This document shows, piece after piece, positions 35,284-45,071 of a DNA stretch of 64,000 nt. The stretch covers positions 3,078,263 through 3,142,262 of the forward strand of contig NZ_LT840184.1 of NCBI RefSeq assembly GCF_900177425.1, written 5' to 3'. Below the pieces are notes generated by a model that saw nothing but the letters and a program-made list of their open reading frames with translations, searched no databases and was not told the origin of the DNA. The stretch comes from Paenibacillus uliginis N3/975 (GTDB lineage Bacteria > Bacillota > Bacilli > Paenibacillales > Paenibacillaceae). Both the position numbers and the translations under genes were made by a program. Position 1 is the first letter of the stretch. Every line of letters starts with the position of its first letter.

Positions 35284-36153
35284 ATGATCAATTTGACAAT
35301 CGGGGAAAAAGTCTGGCAAGCAGTCGTTTATTTGATTCTTATTTTTCTATCCCTACTTTGCTTACTACCTTTTCTATATGTGGTTGCTGTCTCAGTGACG
35401 CCAGAATCGGAAGTGTTAAGAAGAGGGATTGTTATTATACCAGAATCCTTTACCTTTATAGCCTATAAAGAAGTATTCATTTCTCATGGTATCGGGCAGG
35501 CGTATAAAATTACATTGTTTCGAACGATTGTTGGCACTGCGTTAAATGTGTTTTTTACGGTAATCGCGGCGTACCCGTTATCCAAAAAATATTTGCCGGG
35601 TCGCAGTCCGTTTTTACTATTCATTGTGTTTACCATGATGTTCAGTGGGGGGTTAATTCCAACTTATTTACTAATCCGCTCTCTCGGATTGCTAGACAGT
35701 CCGTGGGTATTGATTATTCCAAATCTCATTAGTGCATTTAATCTGGTGATTATTAAAGGCTTTTTCGAGCAATTGCCTGGCGAAATCGAAGAATCAGCGA
35801 GGGTTGACGGTGCAAGTGAGCTTCAGTCGTTATGGCGGATCATTTTACCCCTGTCTTTGCCCGTCCTTGCCACCATTTCCTTGTTTTACGCCGTCGGCCA
35901 TTGGAACAGTTATTTCGATGCTATTGTTTATATCAATGATTCGAACCTCATGCCACTTCAAGTTGTCTTGCGCAACATTCTGCTTAACGTCGCAACACAA
36001 AGCGCTGATTCGATTGCCAATACCGGAGCAGTTAGCACATTCGCTGTGCAAATGGCGGCTGTCGTCGTGACTACGGTTCCGATTTTGATGGTTTATCCGT
36101 TCATGCAGAAGCATTTTACCAAAGGTGTGCTTTTGGGATCAGTTAAAGGTTAA
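35284..36153 (+). CDS. ytcP: Carbohydrate ABC transporter permease (YtcP type)
   Basis: 289 residues; ATG 35284 preceded by GGTGAGGTGG. The alternative ATG at 35254 overlaps the end of the first permease gene. Six membrane helices, first YLILIFLSLLCLLPFLYVVAVS. The EAA loop EESARVDGASELQSLWRIILPLSLP lies at about residues 172-196. The tail HFTKGVLLGSVKG is the conserved end of this permease family. It forms the heterodimeric channel with the upstream permease for uptake of oligosaccharides. Confidence 0.9.
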   Translation: MINLTIGEKVWQAVVYLILIFLSLLCLLPFLYVVAVSVTPESEVLRRGIVIIPESFTFIAYKEVFISHGIGQAYKITLFRTIVGTALNVFFTVIAAYPLSKKYLPGRSPFLLFIVFTMMFSGGLIPTYLLIRSLGLLDSPWVLIIPNLISAFNLVIIKGFFEQLPGEIEESARVDGASELQSLWRIILPLSLPVLATISLFYAVGHWNSYFDAIVYINDSNLMPLQVVLRNILLNVATQSADSIANTGAVSTFAVQMAAVVVTTVPILMVYPFMQKHFTKGVLLGSVKG

Positions 36154-36219
36154 CAGACGTTCCAACCTGAGTTATTACGGGGAAACCGTGATAATATATA
36201 AGCAAAAGGAGAGGTCAAT

Positions 36220-37806
36220 ATGCAGCGTAAAAAGATTTCATTTGCTATTCTGACGGCAATAGTTGGTTTAGGAACGTTATTGTCAGGTTGTGGGGAAAAT
36301 GGAGAAGTTACATCGACAGTTTCGAGTAATTCGCAAGGTGAGCCTGGTCAGTTTGCAACCAAAATGAAAATCTCGATGTTTAACCAAGGCACTTTCAATG
36401 CTGCTGCTCCGATTCCTCCACGTGATGAAGATATTCAACGCCAAATGTTGGAAAATGAGATGAACATCGACTTGGATATGATGATTCCTCAAGCCGGGCA
36501 AGCAACAACCAAACTGAATACACTCATTGCAGGAGGGGATATTCCAGATTTGATCTTCTTGAAGAGCCGTGCTGATCTCGCACAATATTATGACCAAGGC
36601 GTTCTTGCGGATTTGACACCGTATCTGGATCAATTCCCTGAATTACAGAAACGTTTTAGCGACGACTCCTGGGAGGCGATGTCCTATCAAGGAAAAACCA
36701 TTGGAGTTCCAGGCTATGATAATGTAAACGGTATCAGCCGAAGCTTCTTCATCCGCAACGATTGGCTGAAAAAGCTGAACATGGAAGTGCCAACCACACC
36801 TGACGAATTATTTGAAGTTATGAAAGCCTTTACAGAGAAAGACCCGGACGGTAATGGGAAAAACGATACGTACGGATTCATCGGCGGTATGAATAAAGAA
36901 GGCAATCTGCAAACCTATGGCTTCGATAGCTTGATGTGGATGTTTGGCGTCAATCCTCCTTCAGCCATTGAAGTGAAAGATAATGAACCGGTATTCCTAT
37001 TTATCGATCCCAAAATGAAAGAGGCGCTTGCTTACATTAATAACATGATGACAGCCAAAGTGGTAGACCCTGACTGGGTGACGATGAATTCGCCTGATTT
37101 GTTGGACCAAAAGATGTTTAAGGGTAAAGTTGGCTTCATGATAAGAGATGCCCGTAGGCTGGAGCCGGATTATCAGCAGAAAATGAAAGAAATCAGTGGA
37201 GAGGTGCCGGAATGGATCGTCATTCCTCCGATGAAAGGTCCTTACGGTGATCAAATTGTAGAGAGAAAATCGTTCCAAGGCAATTCATGGGCCATATCCG
37301 CGAAAGCGGATAAGGACAAAATCATTCGGATCTTGTCCATGCTGAATTATCTCTTTACGGATAAAGAAGCATATCCGAACTTTGCATACGGAATTAAAGG
37401 GATTCATTGGGATTTGGTGGACGGCAAGATCAAAAATAAAACCTCCGAATTATCGAAGGAAATGAAGGAAAAGTACCTGTGGGTCGATCATTATAGAATG
37501 CCGCGCCGTGGTGATGATGCTGAGTACTTCAGCTTCCAGAATCCTAAGACGGCGGAAGCTTTCATGAACAATCAGAAATATGTGGGGCCCACGTTGCCCG
37601 GAAATTTATTGACCCCAGACCCCAGTGATACCTTGGATGCTGACCGCCAACGTTTCATTAATGAAAGCTTGGTCAAATTTATGACGGGCAAAGAACCTCT
37701 TTCCAACTGGGACAATTTCCTCCAAACGTTGGATACCAAGTTTGACATGCAGAAATATAAGGACACAGCAATCAAGCAATTTAAAGAAGCCGGCCTTATC
37801 AAGTAA
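36220..37806 (+). CDS. Extracellular sugar-binding lipoprotein (LplA/family 1)
   Basis: 528 residues. The signal peptide MQRKKISFAILTAIVGLG ends in the lipobox LLSGC, with Cys the likely lipidation site at residue 24. The mature part has the large LplA-type solute-binding fold: DMMIPQAGQATTKLNTLIAGGDIPDLIF, GVPGYDNVNGISRSFFIRNDWLKKLNM and DPDGNGKNDTYGF, the last resembling a calcium-binding loop. It starts after AAAAGGAGAGGTCA and is presumably co-transcribed with the permeases. It would deliver the oligosaccharide to them at the membrane surface. Confidence 0.9.
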   Translation: MQRKKISFAILTAIVGLGTLLSGCGENGEVTSTVSSNSQGEPGQFATKMKISMFNQGTFNAAAPIPPRDEDIQRQMLENEMNIDLDMMIPQAGQATTKLNTLIAGGDIPDLIFLKSRADLAQYYDQGVLADLTPYLDQFPELQKRFSDDSWEAMSYQGKTIGVPGYDNVNGISRSFFIRNDWLKKLNMEVPTTPDELFEVMKAFTEKDPDGNGKNDTYGFIGGMNKEGNLQTYGFDSLMWMFGVNPPSAIEVKDNEPVFLFIDPKMKEALAYINNMMTAKVVDPDWVTMNSPDLLDQKMFKGKVGFMIRDARRLEPDYQQKMKEISGEVPEWIVIPPMKGPYGDQIVERKSFQGNSWAISAKADKDKIIRILSMLNYLFTDKEAYPNFAYGIKGIHWDLVDGKIKNKTSELSKEMKEKYLWVDHYRMPRRGDDAEYFSFQNPKTAEAFMNNQKYVGPTLPGNLLTPDPSDTLDADRQRFINESLVKFMTGKEPLSNWDNFLQTLDTKFDMQKYKDTAIKQFKEAGLIK

Positions 37807-37814
37807 AATAAATA

Positions 37815-37852
37815 AAGAGAGTGGCTATTCGTAGCCCCTCTCTTTATTATCA
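37815..37852 (+). terminator. Terminator after the transporter operon
   Basis: AAAGAGAGTGGCTA and TAGCCCCTCTCTTT pair around TTCG and are followed by ATTATT. It separates transporter genes from the regulator pair. Confidence 0.75.
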
Positions 37853-37896
37853 TATGCTATTCTTATTTTAATACGGAATTAAAAGGAAGATGATCG

Positions 37897-39636
37897 ATGC
37901 GAAGAAGAATCAGCTTGCCTTTAAAATTATTTTTTATCGTGTTTGCATTTGTATTAAGCTGCATAATCTTGATAAGCCAATTGTCTTATCGCTATGTCCA
38001 AAAGGAAATAAGAACCAATGACATTTATTATACCAACCAAATACTTGACAAGGTAGACCAGTATTTCACCGTTAATTTTTCCTCCTTCCAGACGATCCTC
38101 TTCTCGGTCGAAACATCGGTGAAAGCCAACATTGACAATACGGAAGTGATTAAAAAGCAATTAAGAGAGCTGTATGAACTCAACAGTAATTACGTCAGTA
38201 ATATTTATTTGATCAAAAGCGATTTATCCATTCTAGGCGGAAGTACACCTACCCGAATATTCGATGAACCCTTATCTGAAAGAGAACCTTTGTTTGATGC
38301 GGCTGACAAGAACAGAAGGACTACCTTTGTCAGTGATCCTTACAAATCTAAGTATTCCGGCTGGACCGTTACGATGGTTCGATATCTGAACGGCGCTCCG
38401 TTTCCTATGGCCATTGCGGTAGATTTGAATCTAAATGCCATTGAAGAAACCTTGTTCAAGATTAATAAACAAGAACAAATGAATCTGGCTCTGATCACCG
38501 CATCGGGTCAAATCATTGCCGGATTTTCTGAAAATAAAGGACCACTGAATATTCAAGATCATACTTTTTCAATCGGGGAAACGTCAGTGGAACAAATTCT
38601 GGATACTAGAGAAACAAGCCTTCAACTGCATACCAAGGATGGCATTCCGATCTACCTTCTGAAAAAACCGACGGAGAAATTCAACTGGACCATTATCTCG
38701 ATCAACGATGAATCACGCTTGAAAGCAGCTTTGTCCAGATTGGAAACCTATTATATCGAGCTTCTAGCTGCAGGTCTTCTCTTAAGTTTGTTCATTTCTT
38801 TTTTTATTGCCAAATATATAAGGAATCCACTCTATGCGCTCAAAACAAAAATGAAGCGGGTGGAGCAAGGCTTCCTCACAACTACAATAACGATTAACCG
38901 AAACGATGAGTTTGGTGATCTTTCCCGAGCCTTCGATCGTATGCTGCAGCAAATTGTGGAACTGATTCGGCGAGCGGAGCTTCATAATGAACTTGAGCGG
39001 AAGCTGGAAATCCAAGTGCTTCAATCTCAAATAAACCCTCATTTTCTGTATAACACGCTTGGTTCGATCAGCAATGTTATACGCCTCGGACAAATAGAGA
39101 AAGTAGATGTGGTGATCGGGTCGCTCATTTCATTATTGGAATACGGGATAAATGACGCTTCAGAGAAGGTTTCCCTACGCCAGGAATTACGAAATGTAGC
39201 GGACTATATCGAGATCCAGAACATCCGGTATAACAGAACCTTCCATTTGATTGAAAATATCGAAGCAGGGTTAATGGATTTTCCGGTTTTTCGAATGCTG
39301 CTGCAACCCCTTGTAGAGAATAGTATCTTCCATGGTTATAACGGAGGGGGGATCGAAGGCCCTATTACGATTCATGCGTACAGGGAGGGCGGCATCGTCA
39401 TCATAGAAGTAGTTGATCAAGGAGAGGGAATTCCAGCCGATAAAATAAAGCATATTTTAATTTCAGAACCGAGTGATGTGGAAGTAAAAAGGAAAAGAAT
39501 CGGGTTAAATAATATTCATGGCCGAATAAGACTTCACTACGGAGAACAATTTGGGCTCCAAATCATTAGCATACCTAAGGAAATAACCCGTGTACGCGCC
39601 TTATTCCCGGCAGACTTGCTAAAAGGAGATGCATAA
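37897..39636 (+). CDS. Sensor histidine kinase (YesM type)
   Basis: 579 residues. One transmembrane helix at about 9-30 is followed by a large extracellular sensor (to about 285), a second helix LLAAGLLLSLFISFFIAKYI and HAMP (about 308-360). The His_kinase box QSQINPHFLYNTLGSISN lies near residue 375, with the phospho-acceptor His in PHF. The ATPase has LQPLVENSIFHGY, DQGEGIP and IGLNNIHGRI. This is the class that senses extracellular sugars in Paenibacillus and Bacillus polysaccharide loci. Its stop overlaps the next start by one base, so kinase and regulator are translationally coupled. Confidence 0.9.
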   Translation: MRRRISLPLKLFFIVFAFVLSCIILISQLSYRYVQKEIRTNDIYYTNQILDKVDQYFTVNFSSFQTILFSVETSVKANIDNTEVIKKQLRELYELNSNYVSNIYLIKSDLSILGGSTPTRIFDEPLSEREPLFDAADKNRRTTFVSDPYKSKYSGWTVTMVRYLNGAPFPMAIAVDLNLNAIEETLFKINKQEQMNLALITASGQIIAGFSENKGPLNIQDHTFSIGETSVEQILDTRETSLQLHTKDGIPIYLLKKPTEKFNWTIISINDESRLKAALSRLETYYIELLAAGLLLSLFISFFIAKYIRNPLYALKTKMKRVEQGFLTTTITINRNDEFGDLSRAFDRMLQQIVELIRRAELHNELERKLEIQVLQSQINPHFLYNTLGSISNVIRLGQIEKVDVVIGSLISLLEYGINDASEKVSLRQELRNVADYIEIQNIRYNRTFHLIENIEAGLMDFPVFRMLLQPLVENSIFHGYNGGGIEGPITIHAYREGGIVIIEVVDQGEGIPADKIKHILISEPSDVEVKRKRIGLNNIHGRIRLHYGEQFGLQIISIPKEITRVRALFPADLLKGDA

Positions 39637-41258
39637 TGGTGAGAGACTATACTTGCTTCATTGTTGACGATGAAGACCTAATCATTCAAAGATTGGAATT
39701 GTTTTTTAACGAGCTCTCCCATAGGGATAGGCGATTTGTTCTAGTGGGAAGAGCCGATAATGGGCTGAATGGGATCGAGGAGATTTTAAAACTTAAGCCG
39801 GATATCGTAATATCCGATATCGTTATGCCGCGAATGGATGGAATCTCCATGATTGAGCAGCTTAAGCCGGAGCTCCCCCGTACCCAATACATACTTTTGA
39901 CCGCCTATTCATCCTTTGAATACGCCCAGCGAGCTATTCATGCCAACGTATTGGAGTACATTGTAAAGGTTCCGCTAAGGGAAGCGGATTTGGATCGAGC
40001 TTTAGATAAGGCAGCCGGAATTCTAAATGAGGTTAAGAAAAAAGAAGCGGAATTTCAATCGTTAAACGTATCCGTGCTTGAAAATAAATATAGAGTCCGC
40101 AAGCAATTTTTTAACGAACTTATCAGAGGCGAAATTCCTTCTCATCGGGCATCGGATTTTGCCAATCGCATGCAGTTCCATTTCTTTCAAGCTAACTATT
40201 GCTGCTTCATAGTTGAAATGAATACGTATGAAAGTTTCCGAAACGAATACTCAGCCGCAGATCAAAATATCTTGAAATATGCGATTACGAATATAATCGA
40301 AGAAACGATGATGAATGGTGGCAGTGGCGTAGCTGCGGATCTGTCCGATAATCGTTTTATTGGCTTTCTATCCTGGGAAAATAACCGCAGTGATATGGAA
40401 ACGGAATATGCTTGCCAATCATTGGGAGGGCAGATCGTCTCTCATTTGCATCAATATTTGAATCAAAGGGTATCCGTCGCTTTTGGAGGTCCACACCGAG
40501 GCTGGGAATCGATCAAACAAGCGTACACGGAAGCAAAACATGTGAGTGACGATTTCTATTACCATACAGAGAAAATAGTAAAAACACCCATGCATCGGTT
40601 CCAATACCATAATGACAAAAAAGCAGACTTTCATAAGAAACTGGCTGATTTTCTTATGTGGGTGAACAGGAAGATTACCAAAGAAGAGCTGGAGAAAGCA
40701 CTGGCCGATCTGAACCAATTTGTTACGGATCATAAAATCCACAAGTCCATCATGGCGCCGATGATTAGAGACTTGTACAGAGACATTACCAAGAAGTTTA
40801 AATCGGGGAACAAGCTGTCCACGGAAGCAGCAGAATTCCCCATGGAATTTATGGCATTTCAGGAGCAGCTTGCCTATATTGGCGACTTCACATTCGAATA
40901 CGTACACGCTGGCCAACTATTACATCGTGCAGAAATCATGAGTGCTATGCATTTTATAGAGAAAAACCTGAAACAGCGTTTAACGTTGGAGGCTATTGCC
41001 GAGGAAGTGAATTTAGCTCCGTCGTATTTTAGCAGCTTATTCAAAAAAACAATGAACGAAGGCGTGATCAGCTACATCAACCGTAAAAAAATCCAATTAG
41101 CTCTCGAGCTGTTAAATGTTCAGGATTATTCTTTATTGGAATTGTGCGAGGAAGTAGGCATCGTCAATGAAGGCTACTTTTGCAAACTATTTAAAGAATA
41201 TACGGGTGATACTCCTAAGCAATACCGGATAAAAATGACACGGTACGAATCCAAATAA
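39636..41258 (+). CDS. Response regulator with AraC DNA-binding domain (YesN type)
   Basis: 540 residues. Receiver domain at 1-125: IVDDEDLI, the phospho-acceptor in VISDIVMPRMDG near residue 58, LLTAYSSFEYA and the Lys region YIVKVPL. A long middle domain follows. AraC HTH motifs lie at about 435-535 (LTLEAIAEEVNLAPSYFSSLFKKTM and SLLELCEEVGIVNEGYFCKLFKEYTG). It should be phosphorylated by the kinase just upstream and activate the transporter and enzyme genes, likely through the shared sites at 34241 and 44889. Confidence 0.9.
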   Translation: MVRDYTCFIVDDEDLIIQRLELFFNELSHRDRRFVLVGRADNGLNGIEEILKLKPDIVISDIVMPRMDGISMIEQLKPELPRTQYILLTAYSSFEYAQRAIHANVLEYIVKVPLREADLDRALDKAAGILNEVKKKEAEFQSLNVSVLENKYRVRKQFFNELIRGEIPSHRASDFANRMQFHFFQANYCCFIVEMNTYESFRNEYSAADQNILKYAITNIIEETMMNGGSGVAADLSDNRFIGFLSWENNRSDMETEYACQSLGGQIVSHLHQYLNQRVSVAFGGPHRGWESIKQAYTEAKHVSDDFYYHTEKIVKTPMHRFQYHNDKKADFHKKLADFLMWVNRKITKEELEKALADLNQFVTDHKIHKSIMAPMIRDLYRDITKKFKSGNKLSTEAAEFPMEFMAFQEQLAYIGDFTFEYVHAGQLLHRAEIMSAMHFIEKNLKQRLTLEAIAEEVNLAPSYFSSLFKKTMNEGVISYINRKKIQLALELLNVQDYSLLELCEEVGIVNEGYFCKLFKEYTGDTPKQYRIKMTRYESK

Positions 41259-41357
41259 GGATACAAAAAATGTATGATTTTTTCGCGAAATCATGTAAAA
41301 AAAAGGGGGCCAAAAGAATTACCATGATAGAAGGATCTAATCATGGAGGTTATCAAA

Positions 41358-43574
41358 ATGGAGCATATGAAAGCAGATGTAACCGTCGTAGGCGGAGGTA
41401 TTGCTGGGATATGCGCTGCCATTGCTGCCGCACGCCAAGGGCTGCATGTTTCACTTATTAATGATCGCCCGGTTCTTGGAGGAAATGCGAGCAGCGAGGT
41501 CAGGGTTCATATCAACGGGTCGGCATATCTCGGAAACAGTCCATCCTATTATGCACGCGAGGGCGGGTTGGTGGAAGAACTCAAGCTGAAGATCTTTCAT
41601 TATAATCCGTTATACAACAAGAAGCTTATGCTTTCGCTTTCGGATACGGTCTTGCTCGACATGGTTTATGATGAGCCTAACATCTCTCTATTCCTGAATA
41701 CATGTGTGCATGAAACGGTCATGGAGAACGGCAGAATTAAATGGGTGGAGGGCCTTCAATTGGCTTCCGAAAGGAAATTCCGGTTTGAAAGCCGAACCTA
41801 CATCGATTGCTCCGGCGATGGAGTTGTTGGATACCAGGCAGGTGCTCACTTCCGATGGGGAAGAGAGGCGAAGCATGAATACAATGAGGAGTTGGCTCCT
41901 GAAGTGGCGGATCATTACACCATGGGCGATACGATTCTGTTTCAAGCCCGTGACGTAGACTATTCCGTTCCTTACAAAAGGCCTGGCTTTGCGTACGATA
42001 TTACGAAATTGGCCTTTTTCGATAGTATCAGAAAAGGCTTAAACCATCGGTCTTTTCCAAGGAAAATCAACGGGCTTGGCGGATTGTGGTGGCTGGAATA
42101 CGGCGGACATATGGATATTATCAAGAATAATGAAGACATCGCATTGGAACTGCGGAAATTAGTGTACGGGATTTGGGATTATATCAAAAATAGCGGCGAG
42201 TTTGATGATGTGGACAATCTCATCTTGGATTATGTATGCCCGATTCCGGGAAAGCGGGAGTCGAGGCGGTTTATAGGGGAGCACATGCTGTCTCAGAACG
42301 ACCTTACAGCAAAGCCTCATTTCGAAGATGCTGTATCCGTCGGAGGCTGGTATATGGATCTGCATGCGAATAAAGGCATCTACGATGAGGGGCCGGCTAC
42401 AGCATGGAATTTCGTGCCGGGATTGTATAATATCCCTTTCCGCAGCTTATTTTCACGCAATATTCCTAATCTCATGTTCGCTGGCCGCAATATAAGCGCT
42501 ACCCATGTGGCTTTCGGTTCTACAAGGGTCATGGCAACCTGCGGTTGCATGGGGCAGGCGGTAGGAACGGCTGCTGCGTTATGCTTGAAATACGAGGCAG
42601 ACCCTGCGACCATCGTCAAAGCCCATATGGGTGAGCTTCAAGCGCAGCTGCTTCGAGATGGGCAAACGATTGTAGGGCTTCAAGAGCAGTTGGATCCTTA
42701 TTTCGCTGACGGATTAACGATTCGTGCCTCGTCTCAGCGCAGCTATGATAATCTTCATCCAACCGAAGAGATTTCTTTGGAGAAAGCGTTATGTTTGGTC
42801 TTGCCGATTCAGACATCTGTGGCTGAAAGCGTGCGGATCAAAATTAAAAATAGGTCCGAGCATTCGGAAACTTTGCAAGTGAAGCTGTTTGGCGGGGAGC
42901 GGAAGGAAAACTATATTCTCACCAGCGAGCTGAAAGACTACCGCTTGGTTATTTCAGCTGGTCACGATGATTGGATTACGCTGGACTTGGGCTGCAAGAA
43001 GCCAGATGACGACAAAATCTACATCGTATTGGAAGGTACGGCGAGCCTTGCCGTACACGGCAATGAAGAAAAAATGACAGGAGCGGTCAGCTTCCATTAT
43101 AGGCCGGAAGAGCCGTCCAGGCTGAAGAAAATCAATAAGAGCATTTGCTTCAAAGACCTATTGCCATCTCAAAATATGTATAATCCCGCGAATGTCGTCA
43201 ACGGATACTCCAGACCTTATGGTCTGCCGAACGGCTGGATTTCTGAACGTACGGAAGGACAGGAATGGTTGGAATTTGGTTTTGCAAGCCCCAAGAATCT
43301 GGATGAAATCCATCTTGTTTTCAATTCACAGCTGAATTTGGAGCATTTCGACGATCCGATCGAGCCACTTATCCAAGATTATGATGTGACCTTAACTTTA
43401 GAAGACGGAACCGAGAGTGAAATTAAAACCCGTGGGAATTATCTTACGTTGAATAAACATAAGGTGCATGCAAAAGGTGTAACCCGAGTCCGGATTAATT
43501 TCTGTGCAACTTATGGTTCGCCTTATTTTGAAGTGTTTGCTGTAAAATGGTTTGCTCCTAAAAACGCTAAGTGA
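41358..43574 (+). CDS. FAD-dependent oxidoreductase (FAD_oxidored family) with C-terminal carbohydrate-binding-like domain
   Basis: ATG 41358 (MEHMKADVTVVGG) is preferred since GGAGG lies ten bases before; the frame has an ATG five codons earlier. In the 738-residue protein the FAD-binding fold starts ADVTVVGGGIAGICAAIAAARQG and includes LGGNASSEVRVHINGSA and YIDCSGDGVVGYQAGA. NLMFAGRNISATHVAFGSTRVMATCGCMGQAVGTAA at about 375-410 is the closing FAD motif. Residues about 590-735 form a beta-sandwich like F5/8 or discoidin domains (VVNGYSRPYGLPNGWIS, LEFGFASPKNLDEIHLVFNS). No signal peptide, so cytoplasmic. The role in sugar breakdown is typical of such loci, but the substrate is not known. Confidence 0.85.
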   Translation: MEHMKADVTVVGGGIAGICAAIAAARQGLHVSLINDRPVLGGNASSEVRVHINGSAYLGNSPSYYAREGGLVEELKLKIFHYNPLYNKKLMLSLSDTVLLDMVYDEPNISLFLNTCVHETVMENGRIKWVEGLQLASERKFRFESRTYIDCSGDGVVGYQAGAHFRWGREAKHEYNEELAPEVADHYTMGDTILFQARDVDYSVPYKRPGFAYDITKLAFFDSIRKGLNHRSFPRKINGLGGLWWLEYGGHMDIIKNNEDIALELRKLVYGIWDYIKNSGEFDDVDNLILDYVCPIPGKRESRRFIGEHMLSQNDLTAKPHFEDAVSVGGWYMDLHANKGIYDEGPATAWNFVPGLYNIPFRSLFSRNIPNLMFAGRNISATHVAFGSTRVMATCGCMGQAVGTAAALCLKYEADPATIVKAHMGELQAQLLRDGQTIVGLQEQLDPYFADGLTIRASSQRSYDNLHPTEEISLEKALCLVLPIQTSVAESVRIKIKNRSEHSETLQVKLFGGERKENYILTSELKDYRLVISAGHDDWITLDLGCKKPDDDKIYIVLEGTASLAVHGNEEKMTGAVSFHYRPEEPSRLKKINKSICFKDLLPSQNMYNPANVVNGYSRPYGLPNGWISERTEGQEWLEFGFASPKNLDEIHLVFNSQLNLEHFDDPIEPLIQDYDVTLTLEDGTESEIKTRGNYLTLNKHKVHAKGVTRVRINFCATYGSPYFEVFAVKWFAPKNAK

Positions 43575-43591
43575 GGTCGGGTGAAGTCGCG

Positions 43592-44800
43592 ATGAAGGAA
43601 TTTTTCCCTCGAAGAGGGCTCCCTAATGTCATTCAAAAGTTGGAAAATGGGGAAACAGTAACAATCGTCTATTTTGGCGGCAGTAATACGCGTTCTGAAG
43701 GATACAGGGTCATGACGGCGGATTGGCTGCGAGGGCAATATCCCAATGCGGATATCCGCTCTGTGAATGCAGGCATTTCTGGGACAGGATCGGACCTCGG
43801 CTGCGCCCGTTTGGAGACAGATGTACTGCGTCATCAGCCTGATCTCGTGTTTGTTGAATTTGTTGGTAACGATAGCGGAGTTCCCGAATCCAAGGCGCGG
43901 ATCGAAGGAATTGTCCGACAGATCCGCAAGCGCAGCCGGTTTATCGATATCCTGTTCGTGTATACGGTTAAGGAGCGGGATTTGACCTTATTTCAATCCG
44001 GGGAATACCAGAAGGGAGCTCTTATGCAGGAGGAAGTCGCCGACTATTACGGCATTCCTTCAATTCATTTGGGCGTTGCGGTCAGTCAATTGGTTTCGGA
44101 TGGGAAGCTTATTTTCACCTCAAAGGCAGACGTGTCCATTCCCGGAGCCGTTATATTTACGCATGATTCGATCCATCCGACTATTCCCGAAGGACACCAG
44201 ATTTACACGGATACAATCACCCGGTCGTTTGAGAAAATGAGCGAACTTCGAGATCGAGTGGGAAAGGTCGAGCATCACTTGCCTCAGGACCCTTTGGTCC
44301 CGGCCAATCCTTGGGAGTATGCGACCATGCTGCCGCTGGATAGCCTTACTCTTTTTTCGGCAGGATGGTCTTACATGACCCCTGATAATTTTGCTTTAGT
44401 GCGCGAGTACGATTGGTTGTTCCCCGGTCTATGGCGAGCAGTCGATCCCGGAGAGGCTATCTCGGTGCAGTTTGAGGGAACCCACATCGGGTTATTCGAT
44501 ATCGGGGGGCCGGATTCTGGCAGATTGAAGGTGTCGGTGGATGGAGGAGAACCCTTTCTTATCGATCGATTCACACCCTATAACGATCATAATCGAAATC
44601 AGTATGTTTTCTTGCCGGAGCTACCGAATGGGAAACATACGGTTCGCTTCGAAGTTGATAACGAGAAGACAGACAAAGCGGCCGTGTTTGAGGCAGGCGG
44701 CAATGAACGAAGCATGGAGCATATTCGGCAGCATCCCGCTTGGTATGATCAAACGGTCATTCAGCTTGGGAAGTTGCTATTGGTGCAGCCGCCATTATAA
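43592..44800 (+). CDS. SGNH/GDSL hydrolase, probable carbohydrate esterase
   Basis: ATG 43592 is chosen (a GTG seven codons earlier overlaps the preceding stop). The 402-residue protein shows block I TIVYFGGSNTRSEGY with the nucleophile Ser, NAGISGTGSDLGCARL (block II Gly), FVEFVGNDSG (block III Asn) and FTHDSIHPTIPEGH with catalytic Asp and His (block V). From about residue 245 on there is a beta-rich C-terminal domain (FEGTHIGLFDIGGPDSGRLKV). It probably removes acetyl or other acyl groups from the imported oligosaccharide. It lies 17 bp behind the oxidoreductase and no signal peptide is visible. Confidence 0.85.
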   Translation: MKEFFPRRGLPNVIQKLENGETVTIVYFGGSNTRSEGYRVMTADWLRGQYPNADIRSVNAGISGTGSDLGCARLETDVLRHQPDLVFVEFVGNDSGVPESKARIEGIVRQIRKRSRFIDILFVYTVKERDLTLFQSGEYQKGALMQEEVADYYGIPSIHLGVAVSQLVSDGKLIFTSKADVSIPGAVIFTHDSIHPTIPEGHQIYTDTITRSFEKMSELRDRVGKVEHHLPQDPLVPANPWEYATMLPLDSLTLFSAGWSYMTPDNFALVREYDWLFPGLWRAVDPGEAISVQFEGTHIGLFDIGGPDSGRLKVSVDGGEPFLIDRFTPYNDHNRNQYVFLPELPNGKHTVRFEVDNEKTDKAAVFEAGGNERSMEHIRQHPAWYDQTVIQLGKLLLVQPPL

Positions 44801-44821
44801 TGGATTTGTCCACTTGGAAGA

Positions 44822-44882
44822 CCTACATTCTAACTGACTGCAATGGAGCGATCAATTCGAATGTAGGTTTCTTTTTTTACTT
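44822..44882 (+). terminator. Terminator closing the regulator-enzyme operon
   Basis: AAGACCTACATTC and GAATGTAGGTTTC pair around a 24-base loop; a run of seven T's follows. Confidence 0.7.
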
Positions 44883-44888
44883 AAAATC

Positions 44889-44920
44889 TTATAAGAAATT
44901 CTTAAAATGAAAGAAATTTC
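44889..44920 (+). promoter_or_regulatory. Phased GAAATT motif, second copy
   Basis: CTTATAAGAAATTCTTAAAATGAAAGAAATTTCA matches the block at 34241 in TTATAAGAAATTCTT and the second GAAATTTC 18 bp on. It lies about 150 bp before the secreted enzyme gene and is likely part of its regulated promoter. Confidence 0.55.
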
Positions 44921-45071
44921 ACGGTGATGTGACATGCTATGATAAAAACGACAGAGCGGGATTACCCAGAAGGATCAGGCTGATTGCTTCTTTACGATCA
45001 TTCGATCATTCGAGCAAAGGGGCATTATTATTTTGAAAGCGTTATCATTAAGAGGAGAGGCTGTGATTTGT

